Below, one piece after another: positions 6,456 to 13,217 of a stretch of 13,429 bases of DNA (the first letter of the stretch is position 1; each line of letters opens with the position of its first letter). A program made the translations under genes and the position numbers. This stretch comes from Mycetohabitans rhizoxinica HKI 454 (GTDB taxonomy: Bacteria; Pseudomonadota; Gammaproteobacteria; Burkholderiales; Burkholderiaceae), in assembly GCF_000198775.1 (NCBI RefSeq), contig NC_014718.1, forward strand, positions 1-13,429. Direction: 5' to 3'. Below the pieces are notes generated by a model. That model was not told where the DNA came from. It ran no database searches and was given only the letters and a program-made list of their open reading frames with translations.

Positions 6456-6684
6456 TAGCGTGGGCCGTAGGGCATGCGTTGTCGGCGCGTTGGCGTTAAT
6501 CTGGGCTTGGGACCGGGGCTGGACGTGGACGTCGGCATAAGCGCAAAACAAGGCGCGGAACGTAGGTGTAGAGTGTCAAACATGGCACTGGACGGGCATG
6601 CCATGCGGCGGCCTAGATGACGGAACAGGTGGAACTCGGCTACGCTTGCGTTCTACATGCCTACGACCCGGAGTGAAAGCCGCG

Positions 6685-6885
6685 ATGTCCTATGACCCAA
6701 ATAACCCTTTTGCACGCATCCTGCGCGGCGAGTTGCCGTGTGTCAAAGTCGCGGAGACCGGCGACGTACTGGCTTTCATGGACCTGATGCCACAGGCCAA
6801 CGGCCACGTATTGGTGGTGCCGAAGGAAGCGGCGGCGAAGATTTTCGACTTGTCGGATGCGGCGGGGGCAGCGTGCGATGTTTGA
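6685..6885 (+). pseudogene. HIT-family protein, truncated before the catalytic motif
   Basis: The first 60 residues are a good HIT-family N-terminus: NPFARILRGELPCVKVAE, FMDLMPQANGHVLVVPKEAA and AKIFDLSD. The start ATG at 6685 has GGAG about eleven bases upstream. The frame then ends after AAGAACDV, so the His-x-His-x-His-x-x motif that gives the family its nucleotide hydrolase or transferase activity is absent; relatives are about 110-140 residues. Its stop codon overlaps the start of the LysE gene (ATGTTTGA at 6878-6885), which indicates that a deletion joined the two genes. Translation of this stub may now deliver ribosomes to the LysE start. Confidence 0.8.
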
Positions 6886-7504
6886 ACTTTCGACCTTGGG
6901 CACCTTCGTCGTGGTCGTGCTCGGCCTGTTCCTGATACCGGGGCCGGCCGTGTTGCTGGTGCTCACGCGCACGGTGCAGGGCGGGCGCAAGACCGGCGTG
7001 CTGACCGGGCTGGGTTTGGCGGCCGGCGATTTCATTCATACGGTGTTTGCCGCCGTGGGCCTATCGGCATTGTTGATGACGTCGGCGCTGGCGTTCAACA
7101 TCGTCAAGCTGGTCGGCGCCGCCTACCTGCTGTACCTAGGCGTGCGCGCGCTGCGCAAAAAAACCGCTGACGGACATGCACCGGCGCCTGCAGCGGGTGA
7201 GATTTCGCCGCTGAAGGCGTTCCTTCAGGCCGTGCCGGCCGAAGTGCTGAATCCGAAGACTGCGCTGTTCTTTCTTGCCTTCCTGCCACAGTTTGTGCAG
7301 CCGGAGCGCGGCGCGACGTTTGTCCAGTTCACTGTGCTGGGACTGATTTTCGTCGCGATGAGCATGGTGTACACGACGTTGCTCGTCGTCGCGATGCGGC
7401 CATTGGCGCGCCTTGTCGCAAAGCTGCATTGGCTGCGTCGCTGGCAACAGAAGATCATCGGCGTGATCTTCATCTCGCTGGGACTGAAGGTCGCGATGCA
7501 GTAG
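6878..7504 (+). CDS. LysE/RhtB-family amino acid exporter
   Basis: A 208-residue inner-membrane exporter of amino acids or related metabolites. It shows the family's N-terminal signature PGPAVLLVLTRTVQGGRKTG, then TGLGLAAGDFIHTVFAAVGL, followed by a VKLVGAAYLLYLGVRALR helix, the FLQAVPAEVLNPKTALFFLA motif, and two C-terminal helices. The length (about 205-210) and the five to six membrane segments are normal, so the gene appears intact. The start at 6878 lies inside the end of the truncated HIT gene and has only a loose GGGGG upstream, so expression may depend on read-through from that stub. The substrate cannot be told from sequence. The Lrp-type regulator upstream would fit the common Lrp-LysE regulatory link, but broken genes now separate them. 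Confidence 0.92.
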   Translation: MFELSTLGTFVVVVLGLFLIPGPAVLLVLTRTVQGGRKTGVLTGLGLAAGDFIHTVFAAVGLSALLMTSALAFNIVKLVGAAYLLYLGVRALRKKTADGHAPAPAAGEISPLKAFLQAVPAEVLNPKTALFFLAFLPQFVQPERGATFVQFTVLGLIFVAMSMVYTTLLVVAMRPLARLVAKLHWLRRWQQKIIGVIFISLGLKVAMQ

Positions 7505-7571
7505 CGATAGGGCAACGGGCCGCGCACCAATGCGATAATGTCGTCTTGCCGCTAGTTCCCTGGAGACGATT

Positions 7572-8696
7572 TTGACTCGCATCGATAATCCGTCGCACGA
7601 TCAGGAGATGAGCGTGGCCGACACCACGCAGGACACGACCCGCATCGATGACGTGCGCATTGGCGCCGTGCGGCCGTTGATCCCGCCGGCGTTGTTGCTG
7701 GACGAGTTGCCGGCGCCGGCATCGGTGCAGCAACTCGTCGAGCACAGCCGCCTGCGCATTGCCGATGTGCTCAATGGCCGGGACGACCGGTTGATTCTGG
7801 TGGTCGGCCCATGCTCGATCCACGACCGCGATCAAGCACTCGACTATGCGCGCCGGCTCAAAGGCGCCGCTGACCGGCTGCACAAGGATTTGTTAATCGT
7901 GATGCGGGTGTACTTCGAAAAGCCGCGTACCACGGTTGGCTGGAAGGGCTATATCAACGATCCGCGGCTGGACGGCAGCTTTCGGATCAATGAGGGGCTG
8001 CGCCGCGCGCGCGAGTTACTGTTGCAAATCAACGGTCTTGGGCTTCCGACCGCCACTGAATTCCTGGACTTGCTCAGCCCGCAGTACATCGCGGACCTGG
8101 TGGCGTGGGGCGCAATCGGGGCGCGCACTACCGAGAGCCAGAGTCACCGCCAACTGGCGTCAGGCTTAAGCTGCCCGATTGGATTCAAGAACGGTACCGA
8201 CGGCGGCGTGCAGGTCGCCGCGGACGCGATCGTGGCCGCCCGCGCCAGCCACGCATTTATGGGCATGACGAAGATGGGCATGGCGGCTATCTTCGAGACG
8301 CGCGGCAACGGTGACGCGCATGTGATCCTGCGCGGCGGCAAGAATGGGCCGAATTACGATGCCGCCGCCATCGAGGAGAGCTGCGCGGTGCTCAGGGCGG
8401 CGGGGCTGCGTGAGCATGTGATGGTCGATTGCTCACATGCGAATTCCGGCAAGTCACATCTGCGCCAGGCCGACGTCGCGCGGGACTTGGCCGCACAGCT
8501 GTCGCGCGGCGAGCGTCGCCTCAGCGGTGTGATGATCGAGAGCCATCTCGACGAAGGGCGCCAGGACTTGAAGCCCGGCGTGCCGCTGCGATGGGGCGTG
8601 TCAATCACCGACGCGTGCCTGGGCTGGGCGCAGACCGAGCCGGTGCTGGAGATGCTGGCTGGCGCGGTGCGGGCCCGCCGCGCAGCCGCGGCGTAG
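7572..8696 (+). CDS. aroG: 3-deoxy-7-phosphoheptulonate synthase (DAHP synthase, class I)
   Basis: This enzyme joins phosphoenolpyruvate and erythrose 4-phosphate to make DAHP, the first step of the shikimate pathway to aromatic amino acids. Visible family motifs include GPCSIHD (from residue 79), RVYFEKPRTTVGWKGYINDP, ARTTESQSHRQ (from 184), PIGFKNGTDG, the metal-ligand region DCSHANSGK, ESHLDEGRQ, and SITDACLGW. The length of 374 residues from a TTG start is close to the usual 350-375. TTG at 7572 is preferred because GGAGA stands five bases ahead of it; the ATG at 7608 has AGGAG immediately against it, too close. The N-terminus carries extra residues before the conserved core. Feedback specificity (Phe, Tyr or Trp) is not decided here. 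A GATAAT at 7534-7539 may be its -10 box. Confidence 0.97.
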   Translation: MTRIDNPSHDQEMSVADTTQDTTRIDDVRIGAVRPLIPPALLLDELPAPASVQQLVEHSRLRIADVLNGRDDRLILVVGPCSIHDRDQALDYARRLKGAADRLHKDLLIVMRVYFEKPRTTVGWKGYINDPRLDGSFRINEGLRRARELLLQINGLGLPTATEFLDLLSPQYIADLVAWGAIGARTTESQSHRQLASGLSCPIGFKNGTDGGVQVAADAIVAARASHAFMGMTKMGMAAIFETRGNGDAHVILRGGKNGPNYDAAAIEESCAVLRAAGLREHVMVDCSHANSGKSHLRQADVARDLAAQLSRGERRLSGVMIESHLDEGRQDLKPGVPLRWGVSITDACLGWAQTEPVLEMLAGAVRARRAAAA

Positions 8697-8746
8697 CGGT
8701 AGTTACTGAGTCGTCGATGCGTTCGTTGCTTACGATGGCTGGGCGG

Positions 8747-9010
8747 CTAAGCCGCGAGCGCGGTCCGGGCCGGGATGAAGTCCGCGGCTCGATTCGCCGG
8801 CGGATCGCGCCGCTCGGCGTCGTACGCGTCGAGCAATCTCATATCGCGTGTGATCCGTTCCGGTATGTGCGTGACCCGTTCAAGTATCAATGCGCGCAGC
8901 AGTGGCAGCCAGGTCGGTGTGCACGCATCGACGAAACGGCGTGACAGCGCATAGAGGTTCGTATGCAGCAGCGTATACGCGGGCAGAACGCGCGTCAGCG
9001 TGCCGTTGCG
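8747..9010 (-). pseudogene. C-terminal stub of a LysR-family regulator
   Basis: The minus-strand frame contains RNGTLTRVLPAYTLLHTNLY and ALSRRFVDACTPTWLPLLR, the usual end of a LysR effector-binding domain (L-x-R-V-L-P-x-Y, LYAL, SRRFVDA, W-x-x-F/L-L). It continues ERITRDMRLLDAYDAERRDP to a TAG at 8747-8749. Upstream of residue RNG the frame turns into translated heptamer repeats with no LysR sequence, and the DNA-binding helix-turn-helix and most of the effector domain are gone. So only about 85 of the usual 300 residues remain. The stub lies opposite aroG and the CoA-transferase, and whichever neighbour it once controlled has lost its regulator. Confidence 0.65.
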
Positions 9011-9052
9011 TAGGCTGCGGGACGTAATGCGACGAAGGAGTGCGTCGGTTCT

Positions 9053-9101
9053 GCCGCACGTCGCACGCCGCACGCCGTATGTCGCATGTCGCATGTCGCA
9101 T
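9053..9101. repeat. Tandem heptamer tract (GYCGYAY x7)
   Basis: Seven adjacent 7-mers: GCCGCAC, GTCGCAC, GCCGCAC, GCCGTAT, then GTCGCAT three times, followed by a partial GTCGC. The tract begins about 40 bp upstream of where the LysR stub's sequence breaks off and lies about 100 bp ahead of the CoA-transferase start. It is not inside a credible gene, so changes in copy number would not shift a reading frame, although they could alter promoter spacing. Confidence 0.75.
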
Positions 9102-9205
9102 GTCGCCGCGGGCTGTCGCACAGACCAATCGCCGCCTAGATCGAGCGTGGCCGCAGCAGATCCCCGTCAATCAGGGCCTCGTCAGATTGTTGGAGCAGAA
9201 ACGCT

Positions 9206-10702
9206 ATGTATGAAGAACGCATTCGATGCGCGAGCCTGCGCAACCGCCTCATTTCCGCACGCGACGCGGCGGCCCTGATTCACGATGGAATGCGCGTGGG
9301 CACCAGCGGCTTCACGCGAGCCGGCGATCCCAAGGCGGTGTTGCTCGCGCTGGCCGAGCGCGCCCGCACCGAGCCGACGAGGCCTCGCATTACGTTGATG
9401 ACGGGCGCCTCGCTTGGTCACGACAACGACAAGGCACTGAGCGAGGCCGGCATGTTGGCGCGCCGCCTGCCGTTCCAGGCCGACCCGACGTTGCGGCGCG
9501 AGATTAATTCAGGACGCACATTGTTTGTTGACCAGCATCTGTCCGAGACGGTCGAGATGCTGCGGGCCGATTTGCTCGGCCAGTTGGACGTGGCCATTAT
9601 TGAGGCCACCGGCATTACCGAGTCCGGGGGCATCGTACCCAGCACGTCTGTTGGCAATTCCGCTAGCTTTGCCATCCTGGCCAAACGGGTGATCATCGAG
9701 TTGAACTTAGCCCAGCCGCTGGAGCTAGAAGGCTTGCATGACATCTGGATTCCGGCTCGCCGGCCCGACCGCGCTCCAGTGCCAATCGCCGGCCCGCGTG
9801 ACCGGATCGGCACGACCACGATCGATATCCCATTGGACAAGATCGCGGGCATTGTCATCACGAACGACGAGGACAGCTCCTCGGCCGTGCTGCCGGCGGA
9901 CAGCGACACCACGCGTATCGCGCAACACCTAATCGAGTTCCTGCAGCATGAAGTCTCTCTCGCACGCCTGCCGGTGCGACTGCCGCCGCTTCAGGCGGGT
10001 ATCGGCACGATTGCCAACGCGGTGCTGGGCGGATTGTGTGCTTCGCCATTCGAAGCGATGACAATGTACTCGGAAGTGCTGCAGGACTCCACGTTCGATT
10101 TGATAGATGCTGGCAAGCTGGCGTTCGCGTCCGGCTCCTCAATCACGCTGTCGGCAGCGCGGCAGCGCCAGGTGTTGCGTGAGCTTGCGCGTTATCGCGA
10201 TCGCCTGGTGCTACGTCCGCAAGAAATCAGTAATCATCCAGAGATCGTGCGCCGGCTGGGTGTGATCGCGGTCAATACCGCGCTTGAAGTGGACTTGTAC
10301 GGGAACGTGAACTCCACACATATTGGCGGTACCCACATGATGAACGGCATCGGCGGCTCAGGCGATTTCGCGCGTAACGCAGGCTGCGCGATATTCGCGA
10401 CCAAGTCGGTGGCTAAGGACGGCCGGATCTCGAGCATCGTGCCGATGGTGCCGCATTGCGATCACAACGAACATGACGTGGACATCGTGGTTACCGAGCA
10501 GGGCTTGGCCGACCTGCGTGGGCTGGCGCCGCGCGAGCGGGCCGGCCTGATCATCGAGCGATGTGCGCATCCGCAGTACCGCGATCTGCTGCGCGATTAC
10601 TATCGCGATGCGCTCAAGGGTCAAGGGCACACGCCGCACGACCTGGCGCAGGCGTTCTCGTTCCACCTGCGGCTGGCGCGAACGGGGACCATGCTGCCGT
10701 AA
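9206..10702 (+). CDS. Succinyl-CoA:acetate CoA-transferase (acetyl-CoA hydrolase/transferase family)
   Basis: This 498-residue enzyme should transfer CoA between short acyl groups such as succinyl-CoA and acetate or propionate. It matches the YgfH/AarC-type family: SGFTRAGDPKAVLLALAERA at the start, MTGASLG and DQHLSETVEMLR, EATGITESGGIVPS, and the active-site segment YSEVLQDS, with the likely catalytic Glu at residue 290. It continues with FASGSSITLS, HIGGTHMMNGIGGSGDF, FATKSVAKDGRISSIVPMV and VTEQGLADLRGL. The length is normal (about 500) and no key motif is missing. The ATG at 9206 has GGAG ten bases upstream. No partner subunit is needed in this family. It is followed at once by the ruins of a DUF748 gene. 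It may balance acetyl-CoA, acetate and the TCA cycle, a role inferred from the family. Confidence 0.95.
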   Translation: MYEERIRCASLRNRLISARDAAALIHDGMRVGTSGFTRAGDPKAVLLALAERARTEPTRPRITLMTGASLGHDNDKALSEAGMLARRLPFQADPTLRREINSGRTLFVDQHLSETVEMLRADLLGQLDVAIIEATGITESGGIVPSTSVGNSASFAILAKRVIIELNLAQPLELEGLHDIWIPARRPDRAPVPIAGPRDRIGTTTIDIPLDKIAGIVITNDEDSSSAVLPADSDTTRIAQHLIEFLQHEVSLARLPVRLPPLQAGIGTIANAVLGGLCASPFEAMTMYSEVLQDSTFDLIDAGKLAFASGSSITLSAARQRQVLRELARYRDRLVLRPQEISNHPEIVRRLGVIAVNTALEVDLYGNVNSTHIGGTHMMNGIGGSGDFARNAGCAIFATKSVAKDGRISSIVPMVPHCDHNEHDVDIVVTEQGLADLRGLAPRERAGLIIERCAHPQYRDLLRDYYRDALKGQGHTPHDLAQAFSFHLRLARTGTMLP

Positions 10703-10923
10703 GCTGCCGTCGCCAGCAACGGACAAAGCGTCGATCCGTCCCGTATCGAGGTGAGCCGCGACGAGTATGAACAGTACCTTGCGCGGGTCTACAAGGCAGC
10801 GGACTTCAAAAAGGGGCGCAACTTCATTGGCTTGGCCAAATCGTTGCCTGCCGAGCAGATGCGTGAGTTGCTGGGATCAACGATAAGGGGGCCACGACCC
10901 GTGTCGATTTCAGCCTTCACTGA
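10703..10923 (+). pseudogene. Remnant of a DUF748-family protein (C-terminal end only)
   Basis: Directly after the CoA-transferase stop the sequence reads NGQSVDPSRIEVSRDEYEQY, VYKAADFKKGRNFIGLAKSL and PAEQMRELLG. In a shifted frame comes DKGATTRVDFSLH and a TGA at 10921-10923. To my knowledge these are pieces of the C-terminus of DUF748 proteins, very large AsmA-like envelope proteins of well over 1,000 residues. The R-V-D-F-S-L ending is typical. Almost all of the gene is missing, and between LLG and DKG both residues and frame are lost. An 8-bp direct repeat (GCTGCCGT at 10693-10700 and 10703-10710) spans the junction with the CoA-transferase. Confidence 0.68.
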
Positions 10924-10971
10924 ACCGACGCGCGTGGCCGGAACAAGACGCACGACACTGAGTGAGGTGAG

Positions 10972-11220
10972 ATGAAGGCAGCACGATGGATCGGGGGGCT
11001 ACTGCTGTTATCTAGCTGCGGATCGTCACAGCCGCTGTTTACCAGCGATGGCCGACCGACGCAATTAATTCAATGCTCGTCTGCTGAAGGGTGGTCGTCC
11101 TGCGATGCCCGTGCGCAGGTCCAGTGCGGCGACGCTGGCTACGACACGCTGCAGCGCAACCGCTCGGACGGCATGCTATCGACGCTGATCGCGTGCAAGC
11201 GCCCGGCGGCGGCCTATTGA
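10972..11220 (+). CDS. Small lipoprotein
   Basis: An 82-residue protein with a lipoprotein signal: MKAARWIGGLLLLSSC, where LLSSC is the lipobox and the Cys at residue 16 would be lipid-modified. The mature part is short, with SQPLFTSDGRPTQLIQCSS, then cysteines at SSCDARAQVQCGD and IACK near the end, so disulfide bonds in the periplasm are plausible. The start is well supported by GAGGTGAG just upstream. I know similar small lipoproteins that follow DUF748 genes in Burkholderia, so it probably formed one unit with the ruined gene 48 bp upstream. If so, it has outlived its partner. Function unknown. Confidence 0.82.
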   Translation: MKAARWIGGLLLLSSCGSSQPLFTSDGRPTQLIQCSSAEGWSSCDARAQVQCGDAGYDTLQRNRSDGMLSTLIACKRPAAAY

Positions 11221-11348
11221 CGGTCGGGGTGACACGTCGCAGCGTTCCACTTGTCACATCCGCTTACGAAACCGCACATCATCGCTACACCTGGCACGCG
11301 CATTGCGTTGCATCATGATCTTTACATGGTGTTTCAACGGAGACCAAG

Positions 11349-11531
11349 ATGCAATTCGTTATTTTCAACTTGCCGGCCGACTTGAGCGAGGAAGCGCTGC
11401 GCGACCGGCTTGCCCCGATCGGTGCGCGGCTTGTCGAGATCATTCGTGACAATGTCGAACGTGCCCGCGCCATCATCGAAGTCGCCCATATGGCGATGGC
11501 CTCGCACGCGCTGGCGCTGAACTTCGACTGA
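11349..11531 (+). CDS. Small unknown protein, possibly RRM-like
   Basis: A 60-residue protein with a good ribosome-binding site (GGAGA five bases before the ATG). MQFVIFNLPADLSEEALRDR followed by LAPIGARLVEII and RARAIIEVAHMAMAS suggests a beta-alpha-beta-beta-alpha order. FVIFNLP resembles the first strand (RNP2) of an RNA recognition motif. The second RNP motif is not evident and the chain ends earlier than a full RRM of 80-90 residues, so it may be shortened or a different fold. It stands alone between the lipoprotein and the convergent microprotein. No export signal. Confidence 0.6.
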   Translation: MQFVIFNLPADLSEEALRDRLAPIGARLVEIIRDNVERARAIIEVAHMAMASHALALNFD

Positions 11532-11609
11532 GGCTGGTAGCGGCTGAGCCGACCTGCTCGAAAGTTTAGCCCGGTCTCGTTGCATCTTTAACGGGGCTCA
11601 TCCGACAGC

Positions 11610-11690
11610 TCAACCCATTTCGCCGAACATGCCGATCAGCGAGAGCATCGCCAGCACGGCGACGAAGATGAATTTTACCCGTTGCTCCAT
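11610..11690 (-). CDS. 26-residue single-pass membrane microprotein
   Basis: On the minus strand an ATG at 11690 opens MEQRVKFIFVAVLAMLSLIG followed by MFGEMG and TGA. Three charged residues (E, R, K) precede one hydrophobic helix, and a short acidic end follows. This is the typical shape of bacterial membrane microproteins, with the N-terminus probably inside. GGAAAGG lies about ten bases upstream as a ribosome-binding site. It is 52 bp downstream of the EamA gene in the same direction, so it may be co-transcribed. A small stem (CCATTT 11705-11710 / AAATGG 11715-11720) lies between them. The size escapes usual gene finders. Function unknown; it could modulate the neighbouring transporter, but that is a guess. 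Confidence 0.55.
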   Translation of the reverse strand: MEQRVKFIFVAVLAMLSLIGMFGEMG

Positions 11691-11742
11691 TTCGTTTTGC
11701 CTTTCCATTTGAAAAAATGGCACTGTCTCACGTCAAAAAAAC

Positions 11743-12642
11743 TCACGTGTCTTTTGCGGTGCCGGCCGGCTGGCGCCACGTTCCCCAGCCGAGCACAGCC
11801 AGCGCGCACAGAATCAGCGCGATGGCCACCAGCGTCTGCGGGGCAATCTGCTCGCTGCCCAGCGCCGCGCCGACCAGTAGCGCAATCGGTGGATTGGCGT
11901 AGACGTAGCTTGTCGCCAGCACCGGCGCGGCGCGACTGGCTAAGTACATATAGGCGGAGAATGCCAGTAGCGAGCCCATCGTTACTAAGTATAGCCACGC
12001 CGCGAGTGGCGCGCCGCCCGGCACGGCCGCAAGCGACTCGCCGCTGAGCGCTGATGCTATTGCCAGCATCACACTGCCGGCGAGCATTTCGATCGTCACG
12101 GCCAGCGCCGGCGGCGGCAAGTCCAACGAGCGCGACAACTGAGTGCCCAGCGACCAGCAACTGATCGCCAACAGCAGTGCGCCGGCACCCATGCTGCTGG
12201 CGCGGAACTCGGCGCCCGACGTCAGCACCAGCACGCCCCCCACGCCGATGGCGATCGCGGCCAATTCGTGGCCGCGCGGGCGAATGCCGAATAGCCGCTG
12301 CCAGACGATCGCGACGATCGGCATGGCGGCGATCATCACGGTGGTCGCGCCCGATGAAATGGTCTGCTCGGCTACCGCAATGCCGCCCATGCCCCCTAGC
12401 AGCATCAGCGCGCCGAGCATCGAGCCGTTGCGCACCTGCCGCCAACTCGCCCGCGCGCGGCCCCGCACGAGCACGAAGATGCCGAGGCACAAGCCCGCGA
12501 CGGCGAAGCGCGACGCCATCAGCATGAACGGCGGCATTGCTCGTAAGGCGACTGAGATCGCGAAGTATGTGGTGCCCCAGACGACATAGGTGATCAGCAG
12601 GCACAGCAACAGCAAAGGCGTCAGGCGGGTGGTCCGGCTCAT
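11743..12642 (-). CDS. EamA-family (DMT) exporter, YedA-like
   Basis: A 299-residue inner-membrane transporter with about ten helices in two EamA repeats. The first begins LLCLLITYVVWGTTYFAISV with PPFMLMASRFAVAG, then VAEQTISSGATTVMIAAMPI; the second has GALLLAISCWSLGTQLSR, then SYVYANPPIALLVGAALGSE near the end. The WGTTYFAI and Y-x-NP motifs are those of the YedA/RhaT-like drug and metabolite exporters. I placed the start at the ATG at 12642, where the family usually begins; a TTG at 12669 extends the frame by nine residues and has a slightly better GGACGG upstream. Length and motifs indicate an intact gene. The substrate is unknown. It diverges from the broken PAS-GGDEF gene and may drive the microprotein downstream. 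Confidence 0.93.
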   Translation of the reverse strand: MSRTTRLTPLLLLCLLITYVVWGTTYFAISVALRAMPPFMLMASRFAVAGLCLGIFVLVRGRARASWRQVRNGSMLGALMLLGGMGGIAVAEQTISSGATTVMIAAMPIVAIVWQRLFGIRPRGHELAAIAIGVGGVLVLTSGAEFRASSMGAGALLLAISCWSLGTQLSRSLDLPPPALAVTIEMLAGSVMLAIASALSGESLAAVPGGAPLAAWLYLVTMGSLLAFSAYMYLASRAAPVLATSYVYANPPIALLVGAALGSEQIAPQTLVAIALILCALAVLGWGTWRQPAGTAKDT

Positions 12643-12833
12643 GATCGGCAACGTGTCGGAAACCTGCAATTGTCCGTCCGATTACGCTGCATATCCATAG
12701 TGTTTTAATCGTCTTTGAACAGGTGTGGCAATAGCCGATAGGAATTTGGCGCGAAGAATCAAATGCGCGGACGTGTGAATGGGCGACGCATTGGACGAAT
12801 TGTTGTCAATCCTATGAATGTTCCGGTGGTTGG

Positions 12834-13204
12834 ATGGAAGTCGCATCGCCATCGCAGGGCGAACTGGTAGCTGAGCACCTCGGCTTCGGCCTATTCGTCG
12901 TCGATCGGCAGATAAATGCGCGGATGTGGAACCGATTGGTGCGTGACCACAGCGGCAAGACGATGGCTAAGATGCTAGGCAAGGCGCTGTTCGAATCGTT
13001 TCCGGACCTACCGCGTAATTGGCTCATGCGCAGCACGCACAGGACGTCGCGATCCGCGTTAGCGCTCGCGTAGACGTGGCTGCAGCCCGTCTCGGCATGC
13101 GCAGCCACAAAGTGTCGCTCAACGAGGCCGATGCCGCATTGCATGCCGCAAAGCGGTCGGGCTAAGACCGCACAGTGATGTTCGGGCAAGAGGCAAGCGC
13201 TTGA
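12834..13204 (+). pseudogene. PAS-GGDEF (diguanylate cyclase) pseudogene, centre deleted
   Basis: The first frame reads GELVAEHLGFGLFVVDRQIN, then WNRLVRDHSGK and ALFESFPDLPRNWL, a PAS sensor domain as found ahead of GGDEF enzymes. That frame stops with TAG after SALALA. In another frame of the same stretch, AQDVAIRVSARVDVAAA leads to NEADAALHAAKRSG, a TAA at 13163-13165, and DRTVMFGQEASA with TGA at 13202-13204. This is the end of a GGDEF domain (A-D-A-A-L-Y-x-A-K-x-x-G-R-x-R). The GG(D/E)EF catalytic loop and everything between are absent. The intact ancestor would have made cyclic di-GMP in response to a PAS signal. Two frames and two internal stops make function impossible. It converges on the acylphosphatase. 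Confidence 0.8.
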
Positions 13205-13217
13205 TCCGGCACCGCGC

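Noticed and set aside
8743..8755. Inverted repeat GCGGCT-A-AGCCGC downstream of aroG as a terminator
   Set aside because: The stem is short, the loop would be very tight and no T-run follows on either strand.
11705..11720. Stem CCATTT / AAATGG between the EamA gene and the microprotein as an intrinsic terminator
   Set aside because: Only six mainly A-T pairs and no T-run after it in the direction of transcription, so it is unlikely to stop transcription.
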